64,000 nt of DNA, from NCBI GenBank assembly GCA_030737875.1, contig CM060918.1, positions 773,134,552-773,198,551 of the forward strand, given 5' to 3'. The position numbers were made by a program, and so were the translations under genes. The notes under the pieces are model-generated. The model was not told where the DNA came from. It did not search any database and saw only the letters and a program-made list of their open reading frames with translations. The DNA is from Allium sativum. Taxonomy: Eukaryota > Streptophyta > Magnoliopsida > Asparagales > Amaryllidaceae. Shown in pieces: positions 9,873-21,590 of the stretch; the first letter of the stretch is position 1; every line of letters starts with the position of its first letter.

Positions 9873-9945
9873 CGACTCTGCTGGGGATCGAACCCAGAGT
9901 CTCTGGTTTCGTAGACCAGCGCCTTATCCATTGGGCCACAGAGTC
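9873..9945 (-). tRNA. tRNA-Arg(ACG), intact
   Basis: 73 nt on the minus strand: acceptor GACTCTG with CAGAGTC and discriminator G, D arm TGGCCCAATGGATAAGG, anticodon arm CTGGT-CTACGAA-ACCAG (ACG, decoding CGN arginine codons after A-to-I editing), T arm CTGGG-TTCGATC-CCCAG. All stems pair. A T6 terminator lies about 33 nt downstream on the minus strand (A-run 9835-9840). Confidence 0.96.
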
Positions 9946-10159
9946 ACATATCTTATTGCTCGACTTTGTGCAAAGTAGAATTCACAATGTACTATTATAT
10001 GCTTTTACATTAGTATAAAATATCTGTGTTATATATATCACGACACCAACATACACCTGATTTATTGGGATAGTTGATATTGCTTATCGTTCAAATTTTA
10101 AGATGTACTTTTCTAGATATTTGGACGCAAAATCATGTTATAAGTTGCTTTTGTGTTAA

Positions 10160-10342
10160 GACTAAAGATAATTAAAGTAGACACTTCAAATCCATTGAGC
10201 CACATAGTCCCGTACCATAGAGTGAATTTGTTGTTAAGCGAACGGGGACCGTTGAATCTGCATTTTGAGCGGGAATAAACGGAGAATTTTGGGTGAAAAG
10301 GGATTGTGTTTTATGCTATGAAATGGGAAAATGGATAGGTAT
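10160..10342 (+). pseudogene. exon-like module element, unit 3
   Basis: Third copy of the exon-like stretch, ending at the GCTATGAAATGGGAAAATGG sequence. Followed here by GTATTAATGTGGTAAGTTAAG-type sequence that recurs near 37440. Frame broken as in units 1 and 2. Confidence 0.35.
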
Positions 10343-10922
10343 GTGTGAGTTTTAAGCATAGTTTGAGGTCGTATTAATGTGGTAAGTTAAGAAGGGTGAG
10401 GGTAAATGAGCTGCTTAAGCTTGTCTCATAGGAAGCATCAGGCTTGAACAAATCAATTTTCTCAAGTTCCAGCAACAAAGCAAATGGAGCCTTGCCTCTT
10501 TAAGAGCATCGGACGCTTCAAACAATTGAGGTATACCAAATATAAGAAATATAATTCGCAATGCATTTTTGTATGCTTTTACATTAATATGAAGTATGTT
10601 ATACTATAACACACATCCACATATATCAGATTTATGGGTAGTTTACATTGTTTTTTTTTTTTGGTATAAATTTTGCTGGAAGCTTTTTGTTTAAAACTCC
10701 TAGATAAATTTTATTTTGATGCATGATAAGATACTTTAATTAGGAACTTACAATGCACCAATATATCCAACAAGATTTTCCTGTATGTTAAAATATTGAA
10801 GCTAATATGTCTAAATGTCACTGGAAGGTTATAACTTTATTGAACAAAGTATATATAATACTTTGATGTTCGATGTGAATTTTAATTTGTTTGAATTTAT
10901 GAAAAAAAAATTGAAATAATGT

Positions 10923-10991
10923 AACCTTCTAAGGATCAAACCTATGATCTTTGATTTGTAAACCAACACATGTTCAGTGGGCCACAATGTC
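10923..10991 (-). pseudogene. tRNA-Arg-like relic, unit 3
   Basis: Same relic as at 3352 and 7384, with the GGTTTGATCC B-box-like and GGCCCA A-box-like pieces. Confidence 0.45.
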
Positions 10992-11287
10992 ATTAATATA
11001 ATATAAAATAATGCAGTTTAACTGATGAAAACAGAATGGATGCTTTGGATTATGGCGTTGACATGAATCCTGCTCTATAATCATTGGTTTGTTTTCCGCG
11101 TGTTATGCATATTTTTCTTAATTTTTTGTTGAAATTTCTATTATGCAGTAGACTGGGTGAATGGATAACATATTTGAAGCAGGAACTAGTGATGAAGGAC
11201 GCCAGTGGATATTTGAAATCCATCCACATTCGATTTCTGAAACCGGAAAAAAGTCATATTTTCCCATGCACTTTAATTGTGATATAA

Positions 11288-11740
11288 GCATAGTAGTTAA
11301 GGCGCGCGCCTAGGTGCTCTTAAGGCGCAGGCGCAAGGTCTGCGCCTTGCCGATAACTGAGGTGCCTCCGCTAAGGGAGGCACACATAAGGTGCGCCTTT
11401 GTGCGCTTTTCTTCGAGGCGCCAAGACTCAAAAAGCAGGCCTCGAGAAAAATGGAAATACTTCGTTCGATTTTAGGGTTTCCAGCTTTCAAGCTTCTACA
11501 GTTCGACTTCGCCGCTCAAAAAAAAAAAAAGAACTGCAATAGCGTATGTCGCCATCGCTACACCTTTCCGCCGCCGCTACAGCATCTGGCGTGCCTCTTT
11601 CTCTGCCGCGGCTCCTATCTTTTGCTGCAGATTTTTTTTTTAATAAATATATGCAGTGCGCCTTTTTTAAAAAAGTCGCACAAAAAAGCCCAAGGCTCAA
11701 AAAAGCCTTGGGCTCAAGCTGTGCGCCTTAACTACTATGC
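11288..11740. mobile_element. GC-rich TIR element (453 bp) with 6-bp target duplication
   Basis: Perfect 18-bp terminal inverted repeats GCATAGTAGTTAAGGCGC at both ends, flanked by ATATAA at 11282-11287 and 11741-11746. Units 1 and 2 carry the empty site with a single ATATAA, which proves insertion. The interior is GC-rich near the ends and contains the hairpin CCCAAGGCTC/GAGCCTTGGG near 11690-11715. No transposase; a non-autonomous MITE. A related element brackets the LARD at 20719 and 35063. Confidence 0.85.
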
Positions 11741-11782
11741 ATATAAGAAACATTGTATTAGACCTGATAAAATAGCATGTTA

Positions 11783-11825
11783 GTCCCACATCACAAAAAT
11801 TTTGTTAATAACTTGGTACAAATAT
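11783..11825 (+). promoter_or_regulatory. USE + TATA-like promoter of 7SL copy C
   Basis: GTCCCACATCA at 11783-11793 and TACAAATAT at 11817-11825, 64 bp from USE start to the 7SL start, as in the other copies. It drives only a 7SL fragment. Confidence 0.7.
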
Positions 11826-11846
11826 CAAGTGCTCAGTTGATCAACC

Positions 11847-11929
11847 GTCCAGCTAAGTAACGCGAGCTTGTGACCAAGTGGAGCATTAATTTGATGGAAT
11901 GTTGGGTCATGTTGCTGAGTCAGGGCACC
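11847..11929 (+). pseudogene. 7SL RNA copy C, 5' fragment
   Basis: Contains only the Alu-domain part: GTCCAGCTAAGTAACGCGAG through the GCATTAATTTGATGG segment up to CAGGGCAC. Beyond 11929 the sequence turns into a rearranged piece in which GTTGTGACCAAGTGGATTTG recurs. Not functional. Confidence 0.75.
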
Positions 11930-12480
11930 TTGATTATAATGTTGTGACCAAGTGGATTTGCCATTAGAGCTACCAGGAACCTTGATTATGTTGTGAACAA
12001 GTGGATTTGTCATGTTCTGGAAGTGTTACCGAAGAACGTACATACATACTTGGGAAATGAATTAGCTGCTCGACTCACTAACGTATATGCTCGACTCACT
12101 GACATACATACATACTTAGGTGATAAGCAAGGCAGACCATATTTTAATTTTACCACACAAAGAAGTTGGCCTGAGTCTCTAGTTAAATGCTCGACTCACT
12201 GACGTAAATGCATCACAATTGTTCTCTTTACTATTTATAAAGGATCCAAACTGTTTGGTCATGAGACATGAAGAACGCATGTATAAGAAATATATACTCA
12301 AGATCAACAATTTAGAAACAAGAAAGAAAATATTTTGAGATATAATAAATCGAAGGAAATAGTAGGAAACCAGATTAAAAAAAAATGTTTTTGAGGATTA
12401 AGTACAACGGGACTCAGAATAAAAAGAAGAGTTATTAGTAGAATATAACATGACTAATATTTTTGTTCATTTTATTTTGG
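11930..12480. other. rearranged spacer
   Basis: Short 7SL-like and module-like scraps (AGCTACCAGGAACCTTGATT twice), then GCTCGACTCACT repeated three times between 12067 and 12200, then plain AT-rich DNA. No gene seen. Confidence 0.5.
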
Positions 12481-12489
12481 TTCGAATTT

Positions 12490-12560
12490 GACGGCATGGC
12501 TAAGTGGTAAGGCGGGGGAGTGCAAATCCTTTATTTCCAGTTCAAATCCGGGTGTCGGCT
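12490..12560 (+). tRNA. trnC-GCA: plastid-type tRNA-Cys(GCA), probably a nuclear relic
   Basis: 71 nt closely matching plastid trnC-GCA: GACGGCATGGCTAAGTGG, GGTAAGGCGGGGGA, anticodon GCA, TTCAAATCCGGGTGTCGGCT. It differs from the plastid gene by an A-G mismatch at the second acceptor pair, C32 to G, and changes in the anticodon/variable region. The surrounding DNA shows no other Pol III context. I infer a nuclear plastid DNA insertion whose flanks can no longer be recognised by eye. Confidence 0.75.
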
Positions 12561-12902
12561 GAGCAACCAACTATTTCTTATTCCCCCGATCTAATTTGAT
12601 GAATTATTACTCCACAAGAAGTGGTTCTTGTTTCGTCTTCTTCGTTTCATAAGTTGTTTCTACTTCGCTTTTTTCTATTTTTTGAGGTTCCTTTCAGTTT
12701 CTTAGTACCAATAGGCGATGACATTCTACCTAAATAGTAGACACATGTGATAAATAAAAGAATACTTAAAATTCTAGCCATAGAATTTTTCAATTATGAC
12801 ACAAGATACTTGTTAGATCGAATCAAATAATTTTGTCGTATCCACAATAATAAAAGTACCATGTTTGAAATGCAATTTTTGATTACATAGTCCAATCATT
12901 TA

Positions 12903-13381
12903 TAGGGGTGAGCGTTCGGTCGGTTCGGTTAGTTTGGACGTTAAAAAACTCAAACTGAATTGGAACCAAAAAAATTCCAAACCGAACCGAACCGAATTAA
13001 TTTCGGTTAATTCTGTCGGTAACCGGTTTGACCGAACTTGAAGGATGTACTATAATTCAAATGATGGATTCACTCAAAGTAGAACATAAATTCATGTTTG
13101 GAGATATTTTATGTAGTAAATATTGTGTTTATGATAAGATTTGATGTATTTACAACAAATGTCTTTGTACTACATAACTAAAATAATTATTTAAAGTACT
13201 ACAGTGTTGTAAAATTAGATGATAAATTAAAAGTTCGGTTAATTCGGTTAAACCGATAACCGAAATTTTTTATTTTACAAACCGAATTCAAACCGATTTA
13301 GTTTTAAAACCGAACCAAACCGACCGAAATAAACCGGTTTGGTCGGTTAATTCGGTTTGAACCGAATATTGCTCACCCCTA
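12903..13381. mobile_element. hAT-type MITE (479 bp) with 8-bp target duplication
   Basis: Ends TAGGGGTGAGC and GCTCACCCCTA are inverted repeats, flanked by the 8-bp duplication ATCATTTA at 12895-12902 and 13382-13389. Subterminal DNA is packed with CGGTTCGGTT/AACCGAACCG motifs in both orientations, so the arms fold extensively. TAGGG-type ends and an 8-bp duplication are hAT features. No transposase gene. Confidence 0.92.
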
Positions 13382-13389
13382 ATCATTTA

Positions 13390-14735
13390 CATACTACATT
13401 AGTAAGGTACCTTATATCAAGTCAATTACGGTTTAGACAATAATAATTTATATAAATCCTTATGACTAGTATATGATAGATACAACTAACATTTCTTATT
13501 TTAACTCCAATTTAAATTTTCTAGAAATAAAGGTGCAAAAAGAAATATACCTAAATGTGGTTACCCAAAAATAGAAAGATGAAAATTATTATCGTTACAA
13601 ATGCCTTGTAAATATATAGGTTTTCTCGTTGACCTAATAAGAAATATCATATCTTAACCATACAATTATTATCACAATAAAATAAAATTTTAGTCTCTTT
13701 TAAAGAAGGAAGTTAAAAAAACTGATACATTGTCAAAACTTTTAGTCAAGTAAGATGGCTAAATTAAAACTATAACTGAATTGTTTTACTGGAAAATGAA
13801 AATAGCTACATTAAAACTTTAACAAAATATTACCCTCTTCAACTGATGTGTGAATTTAAATAATCATACCTAAGATAGATTTCCATAACCAATAGGTAAA
13901 GCCTACCGTTTAATTCTAAAATCAATTTCTTGTGACCAATTCACAAAATTTATGCAATATTGCAGCATTAATAAGCATTCCATAAATCTTGATGGATTTA
14001 CCTTTGGCTTAGACCAATCAAAATATTTTTTATGACGGTTTCAAATTTACTAGAATTCTTTTCACTTTCAAACAAATTCTAGCCCTCTTTCTTAAATCAA
14101 AAATGATTCGGATTATATTTGATCATTGCAGAAGGGTATAAATGTTATGGAAACTGCGCCTTTGCGGAAGCGACCAGGATCTTATTCACCATATTACATA
14201 AAAATGACTTCTATGTAAAATCAACACAGATATGAAATTACACGTACAAACATAAGATGTTCCACCCAATCACCCTCTTTATTGATTCGACAAAACGAAT
14301 TTTGTTTACATACAATAAATCAACAACAAAAAATAAACAAAATACAATGAATTGGTAACCTTATTGAGAAAGAGAAAGAATATCTAGATGACTACAACTT
14401 TTGTTAGAGAAGGAGAACAATGAAGAACAACGACAAATCCTTGGATTAATTATCTTGGTCTCCATTCCATGCTTTTAATCCAATCCTAGATGCTGCTTTT
14501 TTAGGAGAATAGAAGACCGAGGCAAATCCAATTTGCCAATCAGAAATATGTCCAGAAATGTGTACGTAAGAGTAAGTGATATTTCAGAAATTTTTAATAC
14601 GTACCAATGTTAGTCCAAGAGAATTTGCACGTATGTGCCCCTACAGCTTCATTCTCCGTATTACCTGACGGTATTACTTAGTAATACTCTTAGATAATAT
14701 GGGTATAGAGGTAGGGTGTTACACTTTTCAATAAT
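13390..14735. other. no recognisable feature
   Basis: AT-rich DNA with short frames only. No tRNA, promoter motif or repeat that I can support. Confidence 0.5.
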
Positions 14736-15223
14736 GAATTTCTTCATTCCAACATCCTCCGTCTTATACATTTTATCTAGAGAAGCCCGAAGTTGCTTTG
14801 ATGTCTTCACTATGCACTACACACTATACAAACTGTTATCCAGTCCATTTAATATGTAGTTTTCGCATATGAAGTCCTGATTTTTCCAAACGTTGAGTGC
14901 TTCGACTTTTATTGCATCAGGCTCAAGTTCATTTACTTATGGAACATCAACGGTGAGATACTTTGCAAGGTTTAGAGTAGTCAAGTAGAACAACATTTTC
15001 TATTGTCAACGCTTGAAATCCACTCCAGTGAATTTTTCTAGCCTCTCACCATGCGATAAAGAGACAGTGGTTGTTGAACCATTGCTCTATTCTTAGTAGT
15101 GGCCATAAGTGGCTTTTTTGCCGATGTATTACTGTGTTGAACCATTGTCTTTAATACGGTGACTCCAATAAGTAACAGATTAATACTTATAAATATTGTT
15201 TCAAGATTGTTAAGGTAAACCAT
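14736..15223 (-). pseudogene. Ty1/Copia gag relic (minus strand)
   Basis: Read on the minus strand, the start contains MATTKNRAMVQQPLSLY, typical of the N-terminus of a plant Copia Gag. Downstream decayed frames are compatible with the usual gag N-terminal domain. Multiple stops and frameshifts break it and no pol follows. It belongs with the primer-binding-site-like sequence and LTR-like leader at 15593-15830, which lie upstream in the same orientation. Confidence 0.7.
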
Positions 15224-15830
15224 TAATTATGCTACACAACCGTTGTAATTATGTTGTAGAAACAATATTTGTAAAATAAACAAATCCAGTTATGCAACAG
15301 AAAAAGAGTTTGCAAAGAGCTTACCATGTGCATACGTTAAGATCATCCACTTATGTGGTGCTCGCCGACCGGGCTAGGTGCACTAGGGAGGCTTTTACGA
15401 CTCCGATCGGTTTCCCTCCTAAATAAATTCAAAAAAAAAAACTGTTTGCAAATAGTTTGCAAAAACGATGTTCGATTATGTAATGTAAACCAATATCAAT
15501 TGTTTGCAGAAGCCTATTTGCAAAGACTTTGTGAAAACTTGTTATCGAGAATCAATACAATGTTTAGTACCTTTCTTTTTGTACGAGTCCAGAATGCTCT
15601 GATTCCTTGAAACAATGCTGCTCTCTCTATGGCGTAGAAGATTGATGAATAACTGTTTCCCAAGATAAAACAGACTTGCTCTGCAAAACTGCGCTGTAAT
15701 TTCCAGAGTCTGATGAACTCAAGAGAGTAATTAGGAACAAAATTTAACATGGAAGAAGAAGAAGAGTAGATTTTCTGTGTTCTGTCCACTTCATCCTATA
15801 TATTGGTGTGGGAGATCGGTTAACGATTGT
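15224..15830 (-). mobile_element. leader and LTR portion of the Copia relic
   Basis: On the minus strand a TATATAGGATG-type TATA region (about 15800) is followed by LTR-like sequence ending near 15606. A degenerate tRNA-iMet primer site, GGAATCAGAGCAT, follows at 15593-15605. Further down is leader sequence containing a 15340-15440 stretch with an A-rich end that may be a small insertion. No second LTR is seen, so the element is a fragment. Confidence 0.5.
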
Positions 15831-18800
15831 AATGCTGGGAAAGGTTGCGACCCTTTGACCAAGTGATGCGACTGTTTTTTGAGAATTTTGAGCTATTATT
15901 TGACTTTCGTTTCACTATTTTCTAAAAGATTGTATAGGTAAGAAGTTCTCATGCCATTCTAAAAGATTTTTCTTCAAGAAGTAAGTTTTGAGCTATTTTT
16001 TGATTTTGGTTTCATTATTTTCTATTTTATTTTTATTTTTTGGAGAGGATTTTATGAGTTTTAAGAACAGCATTTTCTTCCTATTTTGTTCTTGTGTATA
16101 TTTATGTGGCTAAACCATAAAACTTGCGGAATCAATGATTCAATATCCATTTAGTGTATTCCATATAACCACTTGTTTAATGCCCGCGTAAAATTACTAT
16201 TTCCTCTTATTTACGATGAAGTGCATAAATTTCAACGTTATTTTCACATTTTCTTTTGGAAGTGAACCAATGGTTTTTTAAAGTCAATTTGAAAGAAGAA
16301 ATCAACTGTAATGACATGTATTTATGTTAATAGTCTCATTTGTATTTTAATTGTGTGCAACGACTTAATATGTCGTAATTTTATACTGTCATGTGTTGAT
16401 ATGAATCGGAAGACTTCTTGTAACATCTTGTATTCTAAGGCCTAAACTAAATGCTATAGATGTACTAACTTCCGACGACGAAACAAAAATATGCTAATGA
16501 CATCAAAACCAATAACACTTGAATATGAATAAACATAATTTCCAAAACATATTTCTCATTTCATATTCATTATACAATCTCAAATACTCCTCAAGTTCTG
16601 ATAGAATAAAATAAAATAATATTTCAAGAACGATGCATGATGATGCCCTTTCGATTGGTCATAGCACTAATAACCTATATGCCTTTATTATTACAACATT
16701 CAATAATGAAACACAATGGACTTCAAAATATAATTTCAAAATAGCCAGCGATGCCCCTTACATGTCTTTGAAAGCTTTATTCGTTAAAACCTTACAACCC
16801 AAAAACCTTATTATCGATTTACTCAAATGAGTGCTCAAGAGTTAAAGGGAAGAAACAAAATTTTTGGATCCAACAATAAGTCTAGTGTGAATAATAACAT
16901 GTCACCTCAATAAACGAACGTCTAATAAGACTATCTCGTTGAGCGAAATGTGTTTTTCTCTCACTGGTAATAAAGTTCAATATAATGTCTTCAACCGTAA
17001 TGGGTATTAGTTATAATAACCAAAATCAAACAAATGCATGCAAGTCTTACGAGTAATTCTGACTATTCGCCTCTACCTCATAGTTTTATCAGTGTAATTA
17101 CAAACCAAATGGTTGACCCGGGCCTATCATATATAAAAGACTAATGAGGTATTGGAAGATTACATGATGGTCTATTCAAACATAAATTATTATCTGGAGC
17201 TTTCTGTCTAACACTTTGTTTAATAAGTTTTCGAAAAACCTAATAGTTTTGCAGGCTTACCAATAATTATTCATTATGTATTCGTTTATGTGCGTAATAT
17301 ACTCCCATTTTTACATCAGTGAACAACACAAAGAAGTGATGCTAGGAAAAAGTGAAGCAAATCGAAGCAAATAAATGAAGCAGAGCAGTGCTTCGGTTGA
17401 TGGCAGAGCCGTTGTTTTCATAGAAACAACATTTTATCTCGTTAAAGCAACACTTTCACCAATCCCTTGTGATTTGGTAAACCCTGAATGGTCAACAAAC
17501 TTAGTTTTCAAAATTTTTTCATAGACTTAAAATTTAAATTTACAAAATACTTGCAACCCTTTAATTATTTTTTAATTAAACTAATTATTTACTTGTGTTT
17601 TACTAGCTTAGAAAAGTCATATCAATTCATAAAATAAGGAAAAAATTCATGACATACCATTATGGACCAATTAATACTAAGCAAAATACAATTATTTAAT
17701 TCATAGCACATGAATTTATTAAAACCTCCTAGCTCTGATTAATCCTCTACATGCTTACCCCTAATATCCGCCAAAGATTGTTAAAACATTAGTTTTTCTA
17801 TTAGTATGCTAATCTGTAAAACAATTACAATCCGGAACATTGTTTTCCCTTGATTTGATCTTGATGGGCGATCAAGATTAAGTAGGAATTTGGAAAATCA
17901 GTCATTTCTCTACTTGTAAGTACTTAAGGTTCATGCTATGTATAAAAATACTTAACGTTACAAGTTTAATTATTACACATTTAACGATATATGATTTTCT
18001 TATTATTATGCAGAAGGTGGATTTACTAGGTTATACTTTCAAATGAATAATTATTAAGCGTTATGATAGTTACGTATGTCCAATTCGCAAATTGTATATA
18101 GCTATGTCTTTGCTATTCTAGCGAATAAATTAGTTATTCATCTATTTTTTTTCATTTAATACATACATCATGTTGGTGATAGTCTTATATGCTATAAGAT
18201 ATTAAGAGTATTTCGTTATTTTACAATGATGTGTGTTTTACTTACGTTTTAAAATTGTCATTGCAAACCTTGTAATAATGAAGAATGTATGTAATTTGAC
18301 CTAAGATTGCCTTTTTTACTTCAATTTGTGAAAAATACGCGATGCATCTAACTTATATTTTTTATATTGTAGGATAATGTAAAAAAAAGATTTCTTACAT
18401 TGTTCTTATCACTTTTAATATAGATCAAGAAATATAGAAGTTGTAGACAATTTTTTTAACTTATTCCTTTTTTGTAAAAGAGTTTGTGAATAGGCTTCTG
18501 ATCTGCTTTTCGATTGTGATGTATGGTAAATTTATGAAGAAAAAATCATCCAAGTCATGACTGCATGCTATTTTCAAGAAAATAATTGGCTTCAAGACAG
18601 TAATAATGTCAATGTCCAATAGAAAATGACAAATTCTCATCCATCAAGACAGCAATAACGAGAAGGATACCAAAACGAAATTTTCTTATCCGTAACAATA
18701 ATTCAATTCATACACCAAAATTAATATTAATTGTTTATGAATTGCAGCATCAAATTGCCGAACTTCTCTAATCTGTGATAAATTTAATAATATTGCTAAC

Positions 18801-19079
18801 AAACAATTTTATTTTTTGATTTTCTTCACAAGACCATTAAATATATTACTCATTCTTAATTTGAAATCACTCAAACCATGTAATTTCATCGTTTGCTCGA
18901 ATTGATGTTAACAATAAAAGTTAATTTTGTCAACTGACAGGTTTAAACACAGAACTTATTTATAATCAGCCACCAATTAAACAATATCGCAACTTTAAGC
19001 TACCACCATTCAGTAATCAACCATTAATCTTTAACGTTAAGTTACCACTATTAAGTTACTCAAAACGCGTCTTTACTTA
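15831..19079. other. no recognisable gene
   Basis: Over 3 kb of AT-rich sequence. Only short random frames, plus a small set of imperfect AAGYTACCACYATT repeats near 18995-19055. No supported feature. Confidence 0.5.
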
Positions 19080-20030
19080 GCATAATGCATAATCATTACT
19101 GAAAAACGAGAGCGTATGCAAATGGGAATGGTAATCCATAGACTAACTTTTCAGTCTCATCCGTGCCTCACTTTTCTTACTATCGTACGGTCGTACCGCC
19201 ATAGCACCGGGTAACTGAACTCTTAGGCTCACTCTCCCGTTATCATATCACACCCACATCACTTGCCCTAAAAATGCTAACTCTCTCTCTCTCTTTGGAA
19301 GTCTGCAGTGCCATTTCAACTGCCTGTTTGATGATGGGACGGTAAAGATCGGTCAGGCTAACCCTACGGCGAATTCCAAGTTGGGGAATAGCTTCGACAG
19401 AAGTAAAGAGAAGGAAAAAAGAAAGATCTACACGGAATTAGGATGAAATTGTTGCGAAGTTCCGTAGGTTAGAAGATGATCTATGTCGTTGTTCTAGATT
19501 TGGGAAAGTATACCGATATGCTTTATTTTTATTTTTATTTATTCTTTGATTTTTAGGCTTTGTTGGTTACGGTAGCTGTATTTTGTCGGAGTGTACATAC
19601 GGTCCATGTGATTTTGTGGCAATTGAACGGTTAGTGCAAATTCTATGAACATGGACTAGTTTGTTACTTAGTTCTGAATTTTATACTGGGTGATTTGAAG
19701 TCAATTTAGGAAAATGAAACGATATTCTCCTGATTTGTAGGATATGTCAATTTTTTTTATTTTCCTATCGCATGGATAATAGGACTAAATACTGAAACAA
19801 GCCCCAAATTGTTGTGGCCATTTCTGTGAAGATCAAATTAAATTACGTTAATTTTTGTGTCTAATTTAATATTTCCTTTTAAGTTGTGGAACTATTTACT
19901 TTGTATCGACATTATATATATAGATAGATAGATAGTTGAGTTTTATGTATGTTTGAAGTAAACAATAAAGTTAGCCCTGAATTCTTAGCAAATTGGTGCA
20001 TTGCAAGAAAACAAGTTTGAGCAGTTTATT
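19080..20030 (+). repeat. duplicated flank of the Pol III module, second copy
   Basis: Aligns with 1740-2764. Here it is joined directly to sequence matching the second half of a unit (from about 5925), so the 7SL and tRNA-iMet portion is absent. A small (TAGA)n tract lies at 19918-19935. Confidence 0.75.
19309..19446 (+). pseudogene. exon-like segment, copy 2 (open for 45 codons)
   Basis: Open reading from TGC to TGA, including the peptides CLFDDGTVKIGQANPT and RSKEKEKRKIYTELG. The paralogue at 2066-2183 has the same sequence with a frameshift. GTAGGT near 19465 replaces GTAAGT of the paralogue. It lacks its own ATG in frame, so it may be an internal exon. Family not recognised. Confidence 0.4.
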
Positions 20031-20074
20031 ATAAGATGCATTAAAATAGTTAAAAGTAACAAGTGCAAGGTTGG

Positions 20075-20718
20075 GAAAGGAAAAGATGATTATATTCTCA
20101 TGTACTTATGTTATGATGCCTTAGATCTGCAGAACCAGATTGGAGAAAAGTCTATGAATTGCAGCAGGCATTCATCGTTTTTTATAAAGATAACATAAAT
20201 ACCTTTTGTGCCGATTCTTCATTTTATATTAGAAGTGCTTTTCTTTCTTATATACCTAATTTAGGTTAAATAAATCGAAATGACATGCTTGATCTGAGAT
20301 TGGGGTCAGGTCACCAAGAGGAAGCTTATATTAGATCTGATCATTAACAAACTAACAAAAAGAAGTTAACTTTGCCAGAGTCAGAGATCAAACACATGGT
20401 ATTGTAGACTATTCCCATAGTCAATCATCTTATCAGTCCAATTCCACAAAGAATAATAGTATATATGCTTCAGTTTTAAAGTAAAAGATGTTATGGTTTA
20501 TGACATTCACACATGCCCCATTTATTTGTATACTTACTATCCGCTTATAGTGTAGTTTTGGGTGCAGAATCATAGTTAAGCGTTTTGTCCATTAAACTGT
20601 AGAATTGCGTCATATAAAGCTGCAACTAACAAAATACCAATAACAAAATACTTATAGATGTTACTGCTTGGTTTAGCTTTAGCCCAAGCAAAAATTAACA
20701 TAATTCACATTTCAAGAA
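20075..20718 (+). repeat. partial Pol III module (right half of a unit)
   Basis: Matches about 5925-6555 of unit 1, including the second tRNA-like relic at 20370-20451. It stops just before the position where tRNA-Arg would begin, interrupted by the GC-rich TIR element that contains the LARD. Confidence 0.75.
20370..20451 (-). pseudogene. second tRNA-like relic, 20-kb copy
   Basis: Same tRNA-sized relic as at 6221 with CTTTG and CAAAG ends and a six-base insertion in the T-arm-like part. The GACTA/TAGTC arm is kept. Confidence 0.35.
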
Positions 20719-21590
20719 GCATAGATATGAATGGCGCGCTACGGCGCACGCCATTTCTTCTTACGGCGCGATATTTGCGCCATTCTTCTTGCGACGCGGC
20801 GCATATGAGAAGGCGTGGCAAAAGGCGTGCGGCGCAAAATGGCGCGCCTTTTGTTTTATTTTTTGTTTTTTGCTTGTTTTTTGTTTATTTTTTCATTTTT
20901 TGCATTTCACATAAAATTATTGTTGATCATATTATTGCATTTGCTAACATTTTATATTTGGTTTTTATTTATTTTGTGGGTTCTAATGGAATGCTTTTCT
21001 ACATTATTGTTGATCATATTATTGTGTATGCTAACGTTTTGTATTTGGTTTTTATTTATTTTGTGGATCCTGATGGATGGCTTTTCTACTGTTCTTTTGC
21101 CTTGAAGAGAAACAAATATATCGATATTGAAAATATATTTTATTTTATGTAATATTCTTATATCAAATTGTTATCAATTGCATCAGGGAAACAATGTTAC
21201 CAATCAATATGCTTTTCTTCCTCACCAATTGTCCTTTGTGTTGCTAAATATAACCACATCATCATAACAATAAAAAGACTTGATATAATCTAATTGTCCT
21301 TATGAATCCGATGATGCAGATGTTGATTTGAAAAATATGATTGTTGAATCGGATTCGGAATTCTAGTTAATTAGTAATATGTATTATTATTTTGGATTCT
21401 GAAAACTATTATGCTTGAAATTCTATGCTAATGATGTCAAATATGATGATGTTTCTTTTTGCAAAATAGTAAAAACTTTGATTGCATATCTTTTAGCAAA
21501 AAATATTGAACTTTTAAATTTGTTTTTATATGTTAAATAAAAAAACAAAAATGCGCAGTAAATCATAAAGGCGCGTGCCATTTTCCGTGC
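20719..21590. mobile_element. GC-rich TIR element, left part (split by the LARD)
   Basis: Begins CATAGATATGAATGGCGC, an imperfect inverted match to GCGCCATCAATAACTATG at 35046-35063. The same CATAG...GGCGC end design occurs in the element at 11288-11740. The subterminal part is rich in GCGC and GGCGCG. The interior has an 87-bp tandem duplication (20916-21089). The LARD begins at 21591 in a GCGCGTGCC-rich part, so the two halves were once continuous. Confidence 0.7.
20916..21089 (+). repeat. 87-bp tandem duplication
   Basis: The segment beginning ATTATTGTTGATCATATTAT at 20916 recurs at 21003 with a few substitutions. It lies inside the GC-rich TIR element. Confidence 0.9.

Larger units (their letters stand above)
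6856..10159 (+). repeat. Pol III module, unit 2
   Basis: Second unit, collinear with 2765-6855. It lacks the 5S-like insertion and a block of about 550 bp that includes the 7SL 3' end, so 7SL is truncated. It carries the best-preserved tRNA-iMet (8202-8273) and tRNA-Arg (9873-9945) of the window. Confidence 0.85.
10160..11929 (+). repeat. Pol III module, unit 3 (truncated)
   Basis: Begins like units 1 and 2 with the exon-like element, then the tRNA-Arg-like relic, the USE/TATA promoter and the first about 80 nt of 7SL. After that homology stops. Interrupted by the TIR element at 11288-11740. An extra segment (10345-10560) corresponds to 37441-37670 of the fourth unit. Confidence 0.75.

Noticed and set aside
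16633..16830. 65-codon frame
   Set aside because: No similarity, no signals, in a featureless AT-rich stretch.
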